A stretch of DNA of 53,262 bases from Ochromonas danica (GCA_015146655.1 VKHL01000176.1:2242-55503); one strand, 5' to 3'. Shown: positions 42,145 to 53,152, counted from the first letter of the stretch. Made by a program: numbers and translations. The notes: generated from the letters alone by a model not told the origin.

Positions 42145-43593
42145 ATGGAGATGCGGCGAGCAATAGTGCTTCTTGCTGTCTTGATATCTTGTCTCACTTT
42201 CTCAGAAGGTTTCTCTCTGAGACCCTGGACTTCTTCTGCGCAGGTGGTCTCTCTGAAGAAAGACTCTCCCGCAGCACCGCCTCGACCCATCGCCCTGCCC
42301 CCCTCTGATGCACGCTACTACTGGGACTTGTCTTCTGTGGCCTTCTCCTTGCTCCCTCTCTTTCCTGGCCTTCGCCGTAAAACTATTCTGCAAGAGGTGT
42401 CCCCTAATAAGATTTGGACTCTGGACCAAGTGCAGGGAGTCATCAATGTCAACGTGCCAGTGAGAGCTGTCGTCGTCAAGCTGGCAGCTGGCGGACTGTT
42501 GGTCTACAATCCTGTCGCTCCCACTGCGGAGTGTGTGGAAATGGTGCGAAGGCTGGAGAAGGAGCACGGGCCTGTCAAGTTCGTCCTCCTGGCCACGCTG
42601 GGCTTGGAGCACAAGGCCTTCTTCGGCCCCTTCTGCCGCCACTTCCCCAATGCAGAGGTGTATGCGCAAGCAGGGCAATGGTCTTTTCCTTTCAATTTAC
42701 CCAATGCCTTTGTTGGCTTTCCTGCGCATACGAAAGACCTGCCCACAAACATCGACGAAGCGCCTTGGAAAGAGGACTTCGACCAAGCCGTCTTGGGACC
42801 TCTTCGCTTCAAGTCAGTGGGAGGGTTTGGTGAAACAGCGCTCTATCATCGTTCCACAAAGACTTTGCTAGTGACAGACGCTGTGGTGCTGGTTGCTGAC
42901 CGTCCCGCGGCGATTCTGGAAGAAGACCCTCGAGCACTTCTCTATCACTCTCGCGATAGCCAAGCTGATCCCGTAGTCGATACCGAAGAAGCTCGTCTGA
43001 AGGGATGGAGACGAATGGCATTGTTTGGATTGACTTTCTTCCCTTCTGCTATTGAGGTCAAGGATCTGGTTGAGGCAGTGCTACAACTTCCTTCCTTGCC
43101 ACGTGAAAGCCATCTGCTTGGTCAAGGTGCTGTACCCATAGATGGAGGACTTTATCTCTGGCAATGGAAGAAATCCGAGCTGCCAAGTTTCCAGGCATTA
43201 CAAGGTGGATTGTTGGTCGCACCCATTTTGCGTTCCCTCATTCTCAACAGAGAACCTGAGAAGGTTTTGGCGTGGGCAGACCAAATCAGTTCTTGGGCCA
43301 TCGAAAGAATTATCCCAGCTCATCTAGAGAATGACATCGCAGCCAATGGTGAGGATTTCCGGCGAGCCTTTGCCTTCCTTCGTGGCCAGAAAGAACAGAG
43401 CAAGAAGGAGCTGGACAAGAGGATTGTTGACGCTGTTTTCCCTTTCTGGTCTTGGCAGACGACCTTTCGAAAGACCCCTATGATTAAGAGTGATAGTGCG
43501 GCGCTGCCTCTGCCTGAAGATATGAAGCTGCTGAATGTCCTCTCGGATCTGTTCACCAAGTGGGGTATTGTGGCTCCTCCTTCTTGTCGTTAG
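42145..43593 (+). CDS. DUF4336-family protein, probably plastid-targeted
   Basis: A single exon encodes 482 residues. The protein matches the DUF4336 family of plants, algae and cyanobacteria: VINVNVPVRAVVVKLAAGGLLVYNPVAPT, LATLGLEHKAFFGPFCRHFPNAEVYA, GQWSFPFNLP and KTLLVTDAVV. The order of strands, with an EHK/H-containing loop, resembles a metallo-beta-lactamase fold, but its enzyme chemistry is not known. The N-terminus is a signal peptide with a likely cut before Phe (FSEG-FSLRPWTSS), then a Ser/Pro/Lys-rich stretch, the ASAFAP-type plastid signal. The family is tied to photosynthetic lineages, which supports the inferred algal host. Confidence 0.88.
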   Translation: MEMRRAIVLLAVLISCLTFSEGFSLRPWTSSAQVVSLKKDSPAAPPRPIALPPSDARYYWDLSSVAFSLLPLFPGLRRKTILQEVSPNKIWTLDQVQGVINVNVPVRAVVVKLAAGGLLVYNPVAPTAECVEMVRRLEKEHGPVKFVLLATLGLEHKAFFGPFCRHFPNAEVYAQAGQWSFPFNLPNAFVGFPAHTKDLPTNIDEAPWKEDFDQAVLGPLRFKSVGGFGETALYHRSTKTLLVTDAVVLVADRPAAILEEDPRALLYHSRDSQADPVVDTEEARLKGWRRMALFGLTFFPSAIEVKDLVEAVLQLPSLPRESHLLGQGAVPIDGGLYLWQWKKSELPSFQALQGGLLVAPILRSLILNREPEKVLAWADQISSWAIERIIPAHLENDIAANGEDFRRAFAFLRGQKEQSKKELDKRIVDAVFPFWSWQTTFRKTPMIKSDSAALPLPEDMKLLNVLSDLFTKWGIVAPPSCR

Positions 43594-43925
43594 CAATTTC
43601 CCTTCCAAACCTTTGTTCGAGGGCGCTCCTTTGCTCTTCGTATTATAGCTTCTAGAGATCTTTGTTTGTGTGATATTTTGTCCCTGTAGTTAATTTTACA
43701 AGTTTTTGGTCTGTTGAAAAGTTACAAGTAGTTTACAGACAGTCATTCCATGGAATCAATGGAATCCACACACACCATCACACCGGACACATTCTTTTTC
43801 ACCTCAACTACTGCATCAACTCCAGCAGAACTGCTTTGCTTGGCCATCCATCTGTTCCCATTTCATCCATCCTTCACTTTGGTCTCTTCCCTTATTCTTA
43901 TCTTTTCCCTCAACTATCTTTCCCC
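43594..43925. other. Intergenic DNA, source of a patch copied near the telomeric repeat
   Basis: The stretch 43701-43795 (containing GGTCTGTTGAAAAGTTACAAG and CATTCCATGGAATCAATGG) recurs, with small differences, at 53041-53152 beside the telomeric repeat. No gene was seen. Confidence 0.7.
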
Positions 43926-45836
43926 ATGTCGTCATCCTATTTGACAAAGTTGAAAAAAGCAATTCTGTCTCAGTCCAGTCTTCACGTCTATGCTCTCGGT
44001 GAGTAACCACACAGCCTTCAACTATGCTAGCAGTGGCGCTAATTTAGATTGGTGGTGTGCGATAGGATTGTGTATTGTCTGTGGCAAGCAGACTGTTAAA
44101 TGGCACCAAGGTGAGCTCTGTTCTCTATTTGAAGTGTTTGAACTCCATGTTGATGAAATGTCTCTGTCATGGGATAGGCTATGCGCTGTGCGGTTTTTAT
44201 CTCTTCGCCGTGGTCTCCGCAGTCTACATTATCATGCACATCGTGCTGACCTTCTCCTTCGCGGAGATGATCTCCATCGTCCCCTTCTCTGGGGGCGGCT
44301 ATGCCTATTCGCGCTGCTCGTTGGGCCCGGCCTTCGGCTACTTCGCCGCTCTGGTCGAGCTGGGCAAGTACATTATCTACACAGTGACGAGTATAACTCG
44401 TGTTGGATTGATCTTCCAGGATTCCTACCAATTCGATGATTCGTATCTGATCTACACGTGGTTGATCTTCTTCGCCGCGGTCAACATCCTCCATCTCTTC
44501 GACATTCGACTGCTCTGGGTTATTGTAGGAGCCACTGCTTTGGCTACCTTGGCTGTCCAGCTCATGTTTGTGAGTGGTGCCATGGAGAAAGGAACCATCC
44601 ACAATATCAACGGCTCCAAATGGAATTCGGATGCCGAGATATTCTTGCAGGGCTTTCCGTTCGCTGCCTACTTGATGGTCTCTTCCGATGCTGTGCGTAC
44701 TTGTGTGGACGATGAGGTAAGGTTCTACATATTATTCGTAATACCACTGGTCATAGTGTTCACATTGTCGTTCATGTTGTTATCAGAGCAAGAAGGTGGT
44801 GCCCATGGCTTTGATTCGCGTGGTGCTTTGGTCGGCGTTGATCGCCTTTGCTACCATGGTCTCTCAATCAGCTTATATTTATGATGACAGCACTCTTGCA
44901 AAGGGTGCATATTCCTACAAGAAGGGATTTCTCATCATGTTCCCGCACATTGACGTTTTGAAAATCCCTTTCTTCGCTCTTCCGGGATCTATTGGCTGCT
45001 CGTTCGGCTTCCTCTATTGCACTGCTCGCCAAATGCGATCTATGGCTCGCTCTGGCTTGCTTCCCCCTATCCTTGCCTGGGGACAGAAGACTGCCAAGGT
45101 GGTGGACGAGAATAGCGAAAAGGGCACGACAGCCATTGTTCCCGGCGAGAAGGGCAATGACAGCTCAGAGGGAGGCAATGCTGTTACCCATGATACCAAA
45201 CCCACGTTAGCCTTGCTCGTGTGCTCGATAATCGGCTTCACTCTCATGATTTGCGGCGCGAAGAAGCTGGAAGATCCCAACACGACCTTCACCCACGCTG
45301 GCTCTCTGCTGCGGTGCATCCAGTACTGGTTCTTGATGGTCGCCTATATAGTCTTTTCCACCCGCTTCTCGGGTATGACGAGGGAAATTACAAGCCCTTT
45401 CGGTATCCTGGGAGCAGTTTGTGTCATTTTGTTCTTTTTCGTCATGTTTGTCTCTGCCTTGCACTACGATGAAGACAGTCAAGGCCAGGGGATCATGTTG
45501 GTATTCTATTTCGGCTTGTCTATGATCTATTATGTATTAGTTGTGCAGCATCGTCAATTCTTCTCCAAGGAAGAGCAAGACAAGTTCCTCAAAGCCTACA
45601 TCGTCAATGGTAAGTCTTCTCCTCTTCCTTTACATTGACATCATAGCAGCAGCCTAGTGTTAACGTCTTGCTCTGTCTCGTGGTGGATACTGTTAGCCAA
45701 TAAAAATCGTCGCAAAACTGGCAAGAAGGAAGAGTCTATTGTCGCTTCTTTGTTCAAACTTTTGTCCAAAGCAGTGCCTCAAAACAAAGTGAACCCTGGA
45801 AATACCAACAAAACAACAGCGAATACTGCGCGTTAA
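43926..45836 (+). CDS. APC-superfamily amino-acid/amine permease
   Basis: Five exons, 43926-43998, 44048-44110, 44178-44716, 44787-45609 and 45697-45836 (introns 49-87 bp), encode 545 residues. About twelve hydrophobic helices are expected. Family features include the first-helix region (LDWWCAIGLCIVCGKQTVKWHQG), SFAEMISIVPFSGGGYAYSRCSLGPAFGYFAALVELGKYIIY, the typical TM2-3 region of ethanolamine/amino-acid permeases, and IGCSFGFLYCTARQMRSMARSGLLPP. A charged cytosolic loop (about 370-415) and a Lys-rich tail follow. It imports an amino acid or amine across the plasma or organelle membrane; the substrate cannot be told. The ATG at 43926 is supported by in-frame joining of all five exons. Confidence 0.88.
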
Positions 45837-48008
45837 CTATCTTTATGTTCGATCAACATGCTCGACTGTCCGTTCCTCACTGTTCGTAGACTATTATATC
45901 TTGTATTTATTCTATTCTATATTTATTCTATTCTGTACTTATTCTATTCTGTATTCATTGGCTGACGTCATAGGATGTTGATGTTCAATGATTGTTTGGA
46001 TCCGCCGTCACATTCGGCATCTATAAGCTTTGTCGTGTTGAAAACGACCAATTCTAGTGTAAGTGAGTGGTTATGTTCCAGCAGGCTATGTACCAATCAA
46101 CAGCAGGTTGCATAGTTTTGTTGTGATGATGCTATGCTGTCTTCACCGTTAGCCTCGTGAAATTGTGTGTATAGCGTAGTGCCTTGAAAGTTCGTCATAT
46201 TCTCCATCTCTTCGTGGTTAATTTGGTAATGGTTGAAGTAGCTGAGTTATGCTGTACTAGTGTAGCCATCTGGTGTAGTTGATGATGATTATGATGATGA
46301 TGATGATGTAATAGTAGGAAGTGGTGAAGGCAATTGGAGCCCTTTTTTTCATGGGGTCAATGGCAACGTATAATGTATCAAATTTTTGAATTTCTTGAAG
46401 ATTCTTGTAGGTCACGATATGGCCATATAAAATGGTCATAGTAACTACTCTTGCAAAGCAATCTATTGATGTGAATTTCTTCTCGGAGCGAAAGTAAAAG
46501 TGAGTGAGTCGCTATTTTGAGCGAAACGGTTGGACGAGGCAATTTGGACCCTTTTCATAGCATTCAATATCATCAGAGATAATGATGAGTCATTTCAAAA
46601 GATTTTTAAAATAAAAGTAGTATGTATTTTCTTCTCACTATCATACCTGATTAGAATGGAGAGGTTATATTCGGTCGATCTGAAGAAAGATCATGTTCTT
46701 TTGCAGTTTTGTTCATGTTTTGGATATGATCAGCCAAATCTTCTGTTATAGTCGTAATCAATGATGAATAATTGTCTATTATCAAGGTAATATGTCCTCC
46801 CCCATTTGGTTATACTACTCTATGATTTGTTGTCATTTGTCTGTCACCTTCACCGACATAATGGCAAGTGACACGCTCTCCAAAGATGAGTTGCCCTTGA
46901 AAGGAGCATTTTCAACAATAGAGTCGTAGTTGGTGAGAGGAAGTAATGAGTGTTATATGACAGTTGCCTAGAGATATTCTTCACAGTGTTTATGGAGAGG
47001 TTGAGGTGGAAGGATCTGTGGATATAGCCTGTGTTGAGAAGAGATTTCGAGAAGCTTGGCTGTCCTCCTTGAATAACCTTAGCATATCAAGAGCTTATGT
47101 GGGTGTTTCTAATGCTAAATTCAGAGCATTTTCTCTATGTGGCTGGTGAGTCGCAAGGTATTGTATGTGGAAGAGTTTCCTGTTAGTGTGAGTGTGGTAT
47201 GGGTGATCTACGAATACTAAGAATGAGATATTTGAAGCTCCAGAGAATAGTCAATAATTCTCAACAGAAAGATAAAACGAAACTTTGGGGATCGTAAGTA
47301 TATTAGCCTATACGATACTTGTATGACTACATCACTAAGATGCTCGGCTTGTCTGTCTGTATTCATTCTCACTGTCACCACTCCTTGTAGATTATGACAA
47401 TGACTCAATAAGACTGACAGATTGCTCTTCAATGGCTCTTCCTTACAGAGGTCAGATGTTGTTCTTGTATCTATCGCAACAGATCGAAGAGCAGGACAGT
47501 AGGATTCCATGATGTCCAATCCTCCTCCCACAAGATCTTCTAAAAAGCCCATATCACACAAAATCGATAGTTCGTATCTTTTCATAGCAGATTTTGAAAT
47601 ACCATCCATTTCTATAGGTTCAATGCGGCTTATCTTGCGGGTGACGACTTGAAAGAGAGCCGTTCTTCATTCCAAGTCTGTATTGCAGCGATAGATCGAA
47701 AGATTGAAACTCTTAAACAGCCAATCCGAGAGTGCCAAAGACAATCCCGAAAGATTCAGAATTTGTAAAGGCAGTTTCCGCTGTCACACTCAATTCTGTC
47801 ACTCTCCCTCTTTCCGCTCCATGCTTTTCAGATATTTGTATCATTTTTGAGGAATCCTGAATCAATAATCGACTGATCCTCATTCAAAATTTCAATAACC
47901 GCCTCTGCTCTGCTATAGCATGAGAGTGATTTAGTGTTCGTTTCAAAGGTATAGCGAAAGGATTTATAAAGATTCCCTATGGAGAAGTTCTAATATGAAA
48001 ATGACTCC
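45837..48008. other. Gene-poor AT-rich region, possible decayed genes
   Basis: A TTCTATTC-type repeat lies at about 45905-45955, and GATGATG at about 46282-46310. Two stretches (about 46325-46345 and 46533-46553) share GAGGCAATTTGGACCCTTTT-like sequence and may be an old duplication. A minus-strand frame at 47217-47609 has an LRR-like passage (NLSVLLSHCHNLQGVV) without a complete gene. No feature is supported beyond these. Confidence 0.45.
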
Positions 48009-48010
48009 TA

Positions 48011-49705
48011 GAGTAGCGTGCACATCCCCCCGCATGTGCGGATCCCCGCGACGGTTTTTTTCTTATGAATGACAAAAGAAAATAGTTCTTTAAGCATTAC
48101 ATGCACATTTCAAATGGATCATGCCAAAATTTTCAATTAATTTCTTCTTTTCTTGTTTGAAGGAGAATTTTGCTCGTTTGAAGGAGGCTCATTTTCCCTG
48201 TTTTCATTGTCATCTCCCACAAGCCAGGTTCCACTCACAATGACATCAAATGGAGTCATTTTACGTCCTCTTTTGCCCGACTCAAGAGACATTGGTTCCT
48301 TTTTGACCATAGAACTATTTAGGACCGAGTCACAGTCCACAGGCCAAAGACCGGTGCGTGTCCAGGCTTTCGCGACAAGACACTTGCTTAGGGCAGCCGA
48401 TTCTGCAAGATGAAGAGCTTGTAATGAGCGATTTCTTCTCTATAATTCAATACAATTATTTCTCTTCTCTATAATGATCGATATAACTCGGTGTATAGCC
48501 GTTTTAGAGTCAAATTCGGGCCAAGATCCAATGGTTGTAGGAGAGCAGAGGAGGAAGGTTCAATGAGCCAAATGATCAGTTTATGTCCCTCCTCCAACCT
48601 TTTGATGTCAATAAAATTCATTGAACAGTGGTTATCGAGAATTAACATCACACATTTGCCTTCCAGGTCGTGCTTTTCCTTGTAATTTTTTAATCTTTCG
48701 ACATAACCCTTCACAACCAAGGTTTTCAAGGTTTTCGACTCGATTCAGCCATTTTGACCGAGCAGGAGTAGTCAAACTTATTAATGATATCCTCAGAGAG
48801 CCACGGCAAGCGCTTAAAAGGGAAGATTACGGTCGGGTAAGTGGTCACCATACGCATTTAACCATAAGCACGTGGTCTTCTGCTCTTCCGCTTTGAAGAT
48901 CTCCGCGGTGGGTTTTGGGCCCCCAAGACACATCAATGCACGTCTGGACTTCAAAAGCACTCGAATGATGGGTTTCGTCCATATTCCAGATTTGTTCTGG
49001 TCCCAAATGATGCTTTTTAACAATTTGTGCATAAGCATCAAACCACCTCTCAACGCCCTCGACGGTCATAATTGTTTGCTACAAAACGAAAGATAACATC
49101 AAAAAGGTTATAGAAAACGCATTCATTGAAACTTACAGACTCTACGAGTCTTGGAGCGGCCATGGTGAGCCCATGCTTCTTCAGTAAGCGGTAGATCGTA
49201 TATCTGCTGATCCAAGGGAATGGAACTCGCAGATCGGCGCCTCTATGATCAAAAACCATTTTTATGGTTAAAACTTGACAGTTAACTCATCTTACAACAG
49301 AGTGTGACAGTGACTATTCCATACTTACAATAGCGATAGCACTTCATAGGAAATATTCTGTTGGCCCTCAAGGTTTGACTAGACCAGATCTATAAAATGA
49401 CTTTCTTTGTCCTCCTGCAATGCAGGAGGCTGTACATTTCGGCCTGGTTCTCTCCCTTTAGCAGCCCCTTTGCACTGCCCTCTTCAGGTGGATTCTGGGG
49501 CCTTCAAGTCTCCAGCAACTTCTCGATAGGAGCCACCATGCCTCTGTTTGTAAAGAACATGCTTTTCAGCATCCTCCAACTCTCCAAACTCCTTTGTTGC
49601 TGACGCGTAGCGATTGGTAATTGAAAAATCGTTCTTGAAAATGGGGAGTGATCATGGCTGCTGTGCGCAGGGATCCGCACATGCGCGGGGATGTGCACGC
49701 TGCTC
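48011..49705 (-). mobile_element. Pogo/Tigger-like (Tc1-mariner) DNA transposon, 1695 bp, with TIRs and TA duplication
   Basis: The ends form 40-bp terminal inverted repeats, at 48011-48050 and 49666-49705, that differ at three positions. Both begin GAG(T/C)AGCGTGCACATCCCC and contain the inner palindrome CGCATGTGCG. The element is flanked by TA on each side (48009-48010 and 49706-49707), the target duplication of Tc1/mariner elements. Inside, on the minus strand, are pieces of a DDE_1 (pogo/CENP-B-type) transposase: an HTH-like part, IWNMDETHHS, LILDNHCSMNF, PLDLGPN and a C-terminal TGLWPVDCDSVL. The 3' end of the coding region lies near 48137. The low TIR divergence suggests a fairly recent insertion, although the ORF is no longer intact. 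Confidence 0.9.
48137..49259 (-). pseudogene. DDE_1 transposase of the Pogo-like element, interrupted
   Basis: A clean 58-bp intron (49079-49136, gtaag...gtag) joins the HTH-like piece (YRLLKKHGLTMAAPRLVES) to the domain with TVEGVERWFDAYAQIVKK and the NMDET motif, the first catalytic Asp. After that Asp the homology (ALMCLGGPKPTAEIFKAEEQKT) continues in another frame, so at least one frameshift is present. The second catalytic Asp lies in LILDNH. The third region and the C-terminus follow in further frames. The copy is therefore probably not able to make a full protein. Confidence 0.7.
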
Positions 49706-49870
49706 TAATTGCAAATTTGCGATAGAGCTGAGTGAGAAAGAAAGTCCTATTTTATGAGTTTAAAATCTTGAAAAAAATGGCGCAAGGTCATTTTCCGAAA
49801 ATGGCGCAAGTTGCCTGTGAGTGCTGCAGTAGCCACACTGATTTGATGCAAGAAGATCCTGATTTGTGAC

Positions 49871-51973
49871 ATGCAAGCCACTCAACACACCATCCCGTTG
49901 ATTTTGCTCATTCATCTTAACAAACAGTACGAGAGAGTGTCGATGAAATGGGCGAAAAATTTTAAGACGAAAAAGAATTTTTTTGCTATCAGTAAGGAAT
50001 TTGTTGAAAAAGAAGCGAAATACAGCTCAGGTAGAATAAAGCAAGTCCCTGGTGCTGTTGCTGTGGTTCGACAGAACAGTAAACTTATTACCGTGAAAGC
50101 AGATGTGAAGGTCGAATGTGAGATTGTTTTTTTGTTTGATCTGATGAATGACGACGGTGATTTTCATTATGAAGCCCCAATTGGCAGACATGTGGCATGT
50201 GTTCTATTTATTGGCCATGGATCGTTTAATTCTATGGAAGGAGTTCCATTGGATCGATTGTATCAGTTTGCACTGACATGTGGGGGATTCGTAACAGCAT
50301 TTCTGGGATGTGATTTAGGGAGTTCAAGGAAAAATAAACTTCTTTTTGCTTCTAATTCCCGAAGTGATATGGTTACCATTGCGTTTGATGAGAAAGTTTC
50401 TTTTGAAATGATTGAAAGTTCTGGAATTCTTGCCGTATTACACAATTTTGCTTGTAACATTGGCAGTTCTCACTGCGGAGAACTTTTCGTCAACGGAACT
50501 AAAACAGTATTTAGATTTTCCGTAGCTGCTGTTAACGTCAAAGCTAAACGTCATCTCAATCATGTAATATTTTTCAATGACGGTGAAGGTGTATTAACCT
50601 CAATGGAAAATGGACTTATTCTTTTGAAGAGAATTCCCGATCAAAATAAGGAGTTGCAAGAACTATTTTCTGATCTTTTGTTTTATCATTGGTGGTTTAC
50701 CAGCAAAGATGATGAGCCGACTCGGATTATCACTGATGCAACTAATAAACTAAATAACATGTGTGATAATAATAACTTTCAGAATGCCCTTGAAATCGTA
50801 GAGAGTTCTCTGAAAAGTTTTCCATCATTGAATGATTTACTTGGTGTTTTGAAGAAAGTTGAAGAACATTGTCTATCGGAGGCGACAATACTGGGAATTT
50901 GTGAGGGTAATTGGAGGTGCATATCAGCCCAAGATTTAGCTGTTGGTTTTTCAAGAGGATATCGTGGAACTTCAACCTATAATGAAATGTGTAAGTACTT
51001 CTGGTATTTGTTACAGACCATTCCAGATCAGGAAGATTATAAGTTTGTTTTGACAGCTTGGCTTTCTTGCGATGCTCTCACTCATCTTACTATTCGTGAA
51101 GATAATACGTGGATCATTCAACATGAAACTCTATCAACAATCGTACTTAACCAATTACCCAGGAGATATAGTTATACCAAAGTTGAGCTGAACGATTTAC
51201 TACCTTTTCATGAAACGAAAAACTATGTTAAAAACTGCAGTGCAACGTGGGTAGACCTTCTGAATGAAAGTTCAAAATCCATTTTCCTCGGCGGCAAGAA
51301 GTCATTACTAAATGTTACACTTCCTTTTGAGGATTCAGATTGTAATTATCAGTTTGAAAAAGTAAATAATAAAACTCCGCAATTAGAGAATTATAGTGTT
51401 CGATCGTATGACTACTCATCATCGGAATTTAAAGAAGCATTGAAATCTATTGCAGCTTTTGTAATCGATGGCACAAATGATCCTAAAGGTTTTGACTCGA
51501 AGGAGTTCAAGGAATATACAAGAGCTGATAAAATGTTTAAATTCTCCCACTACTCCAGCTACGTGGAATCCAATATCTGTAGCAAAGCAGTTAAAGAGGA
51601 TGTAGATACCTTTAACAGCTTGAATCAATGTCGATTCGTATTTGCGTACCGTAATAATAAAACCCAAACAACTTGGGTAGGCCCCCTGTATTTTACAGAT
51701 GTGCATTATGGGTCACTGATCTTAGTGAATCAGCCAAAAGGGACGAATTATAAGTGGGACGAATTTAAAGATGAGCTGATGAAACCAATATCTTCGATTG
51801 GAAATCAAGGAAATGCTTTGAAAACTGCGCTTCGTGTTGCGAAGGACAAAAAGTATCATCCATTCTGTTATTGTGGCCGGTTGACCATAACAAAATCTGT
51901 TGATGAAGTAGAACTTTTATTGGTTGAGGGACCCAAACTGTTTGCAAATCTTCACACGACAATATTCTCCTAA
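49871..51973 (+). CDS. Orphan 700-residue protein, AT-rich gene near the chromosome end
   Basis: An uninterrupted single-exon frame of 700 codons runs from the ATG at 49871; Met25 is an alternative start. No signal peptide, membrane helix or repeat stands out and I do not recognise a family. Base composition and codon endings are distinctly A/T-rich compared with genes left of 45.8 kb. One passage, residues 108-152 (VACVLFIGHGSFN ... VTAFLGCDLGSS), has a hydrophobic strand ending in His116-Gly and a second strand ending in Cys147. This His-Gly/Cys layout is used by clan CD proteases (caspase, CHAT, gingipain groups). The 31-residue spacing is short for caspases but near that of gingipains. 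This is a weak hint only. A conserved reading frame of this length in AT-rich DNA argues for a real gene. Confidence 0.75.
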   Translation: MQATQHTIPLILLIHLNKQYERVSMKWAKNFKTKKNFFAISKEFVEKEAKYSSGRIKQVPGAVAVVRQNSKLITVKADVKVECEIVFLFDLMNDDGDFHYEAPIGRHVACVLFIGHGSFNSMEGVPLDRLYQFALTCGGFVTAFLGCDLGSSRKNKLLFASNSRSDMVTIAFDEKVSFEMIESSGILAVLHNFACNIGSSHCGELFVNGTKTVFRFSVAAVNVKAKRHLNHVIFFNDGEGVLTSMENGLILLKRIPDQNKELQELFSDLLFYHWWFTSKDDEPTRIITDATNKLNNMCDNNNFQNALEIVESSLKSFPSLNDLLGVLKKVEEHCLSEATILGICEGNWRCISAQDLAVGFSRGYRGTSTYNEMCKYFWYLLQTIPDQEDYKFVLTAWLSCDALTHLTIREDNTWIIQHETLSTIVLNQLPRRYSYTKVELNDLLPFHETKNYVKNCSATWVDLLNESSKSIFLGGKKSLLNVTLPFEDSDCNYQFEKVNNKTPQLENYSVRSYDYSSSEFKEALKSIAAFVIDGTNDPKGFDSKEFKEYTRADKMFKFSHYSSYVESNICSKAVKEDVDTFNSLNQCRFVFAYRNNKTQTTWVGPLYFTDVHYGSLILVNQPKGTNYKWDEFKDELMKPISSIGNQGNALKTALRVAKDKKYHPFCYCGRLTITKSVDEVELLLVEGPKLFANLHTTIFS

Positions 51974-52201
51974 GAGTAGAGAATGCTTTTTTTGTTTTCG
52001 CTACTACTAACAGATTATTGTTTCCAAATATTTACTACCTCCGACTACTTTTAGTTGATCCTTTTCTTTAATGATAAATTAAACTTTCTCCAATAATTCA
52101 CTTTCAAGAAGAGTGCTTTGTATGACCAAAGTTAATGTATTAATTGCGTAGATCATCATACACACAGTTTTATTCATCGATATCTATGGTGAGGTCTATG
52201 G
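51974..52201. other. AT-rich 3' region of the orphan gene
   Basis: T-rich DNA leads into the duplicated block. No gene was seen. Confidence 0.5.
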
Positions 52202-52391
52202 TGACTCTCCTATTGCACATGGATGTCATCTGGGAGGGGTTGCCTGTGGGATGATTGCGAAACAACAACTATTGGCTAGCCCTCATACTCCCAAAGCGTT
52301 GAAAAGGAAATTTTTAGGCCAGAAGAGTAAGAGAATAAAGCTGAAGACACCCTGGAATCAATCATGGGAATGGGAAATTCCGTGGAAATAA
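52202..52391 (+). pseudogene. Fragment of the rhomboid gene (last 63 codons)
   Basis: This is a copy of 33239-33428, including the catalytic His region but not the Ser motif or any promoter. It cannot encode a working protease. Confidence 0.9.
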
Positions 52392-52505
52392 TCACCCCAC
52401 AATGACCGAGACTTGACTTGATGTTATTTAATCATCCTTAGCATGCTTCGAATGTCTCGTATTGCTACAATGAAGCGAAGATAGCGTGTTTTGGCATAAT
52501 GGCTT

Positions 52506-53035
52506 CTAAGCGTTTGCCATGTTAGAGAGGAACATATTCCAGAAGACGGAGATTACGCTGGCAAAGAGAACTCTGCGAAGGAATCAATTGCAGAAAGACA
52601 GCATTAACATTGCATCATGTGGGTATCAGCACTATTGTATATAATCATCATTTCTCCCTCTTTCTGGGGTTACAAGTTGCTTACCTGTAAGGAGGAGCAA
52701 TAGCGTAGAAGTTGTAGAAATTCACAAATGGCCATATGCACCAGTTCGCAAGCAATGTGGGTCCCAGTTTCGATTGCACCGCTTGCACTCCGTACTGCAC
52801 CCAAGTCATCAAGTTCGAAGACAGTGTTGCTTGATGGGGAGGTAAGATGCGGTCGACGATGTCAAAGCAGAAGAAGAAGCCTGCAGTGACAGCAATAGCG
52901 CCAAGTGTTTGATCTAACAACATCATCGCCATGGAGCGCTTCCAGGAGGAGAGGCCTTGCAACCCAGGCAAATTGTTGAGATACTCAAACCAAACGTGGG
53001 TTATCGGCGCTCCATACAAAGCCGAGACCACCATC
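52506..53035 (-). pseudogene. Fragment of the Mpv17-like gene (3' part)
   Basis: This is a copy of 33543-34072: exon 2, the intron and the last 350 bases of exon 1. It lacks the signal and transit peptides and the first transmembrane helices. It is cut at 53035 by the next patch. Confidence 0.9.
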
Positions 53036-53040
53036 TATTG

Positions 53041-53152
53041 CGAGTTTTTGGTCTGTTGAAAAGTTACAAGCTGAAGTAGTTTTCAGACAGTCATTCCATG
53101 GAATCAATGGAATCCACTCACACGTTCAGCTGCTTCCGCACCGGACACATTA
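53041..53152 (+). repeat. Diverged copy of the 43701-43795 intergenic patch
   Basis: It shares GTTTTTGGTCTGTTGAAAAG, CAGTCATTCCATGGAATC and CACCGGACACATT with 43701-43795, with a few substitutions and small insertions. It lies between the 834-bp copy and the telomeric repeat. Confidence 0.8.

Larger units (their letters stand above)
52202..53035. repeat. 834-bp segmental copy of 33239-34072
   Basis: The block matches 33239-34072 without indels (constant offset 18963) and appears identical by eye. It spans the 3' end of the rhomboid gene, the spacer, and most of the Mpv17-like gene including its intron. It is in the same orientation as the source. It begins and ends abruptly, with only TGACTC-type microhomology at the left junction. 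Confidence 0.95.

Noticed and set aside
45837-48008. Several 60-130 codon frames in the AT-rich region
   Set aside because: They are short, overlapping and without recognisable domains or splice partners; an LRR-like passage at 47217-47609 was too weak to call.
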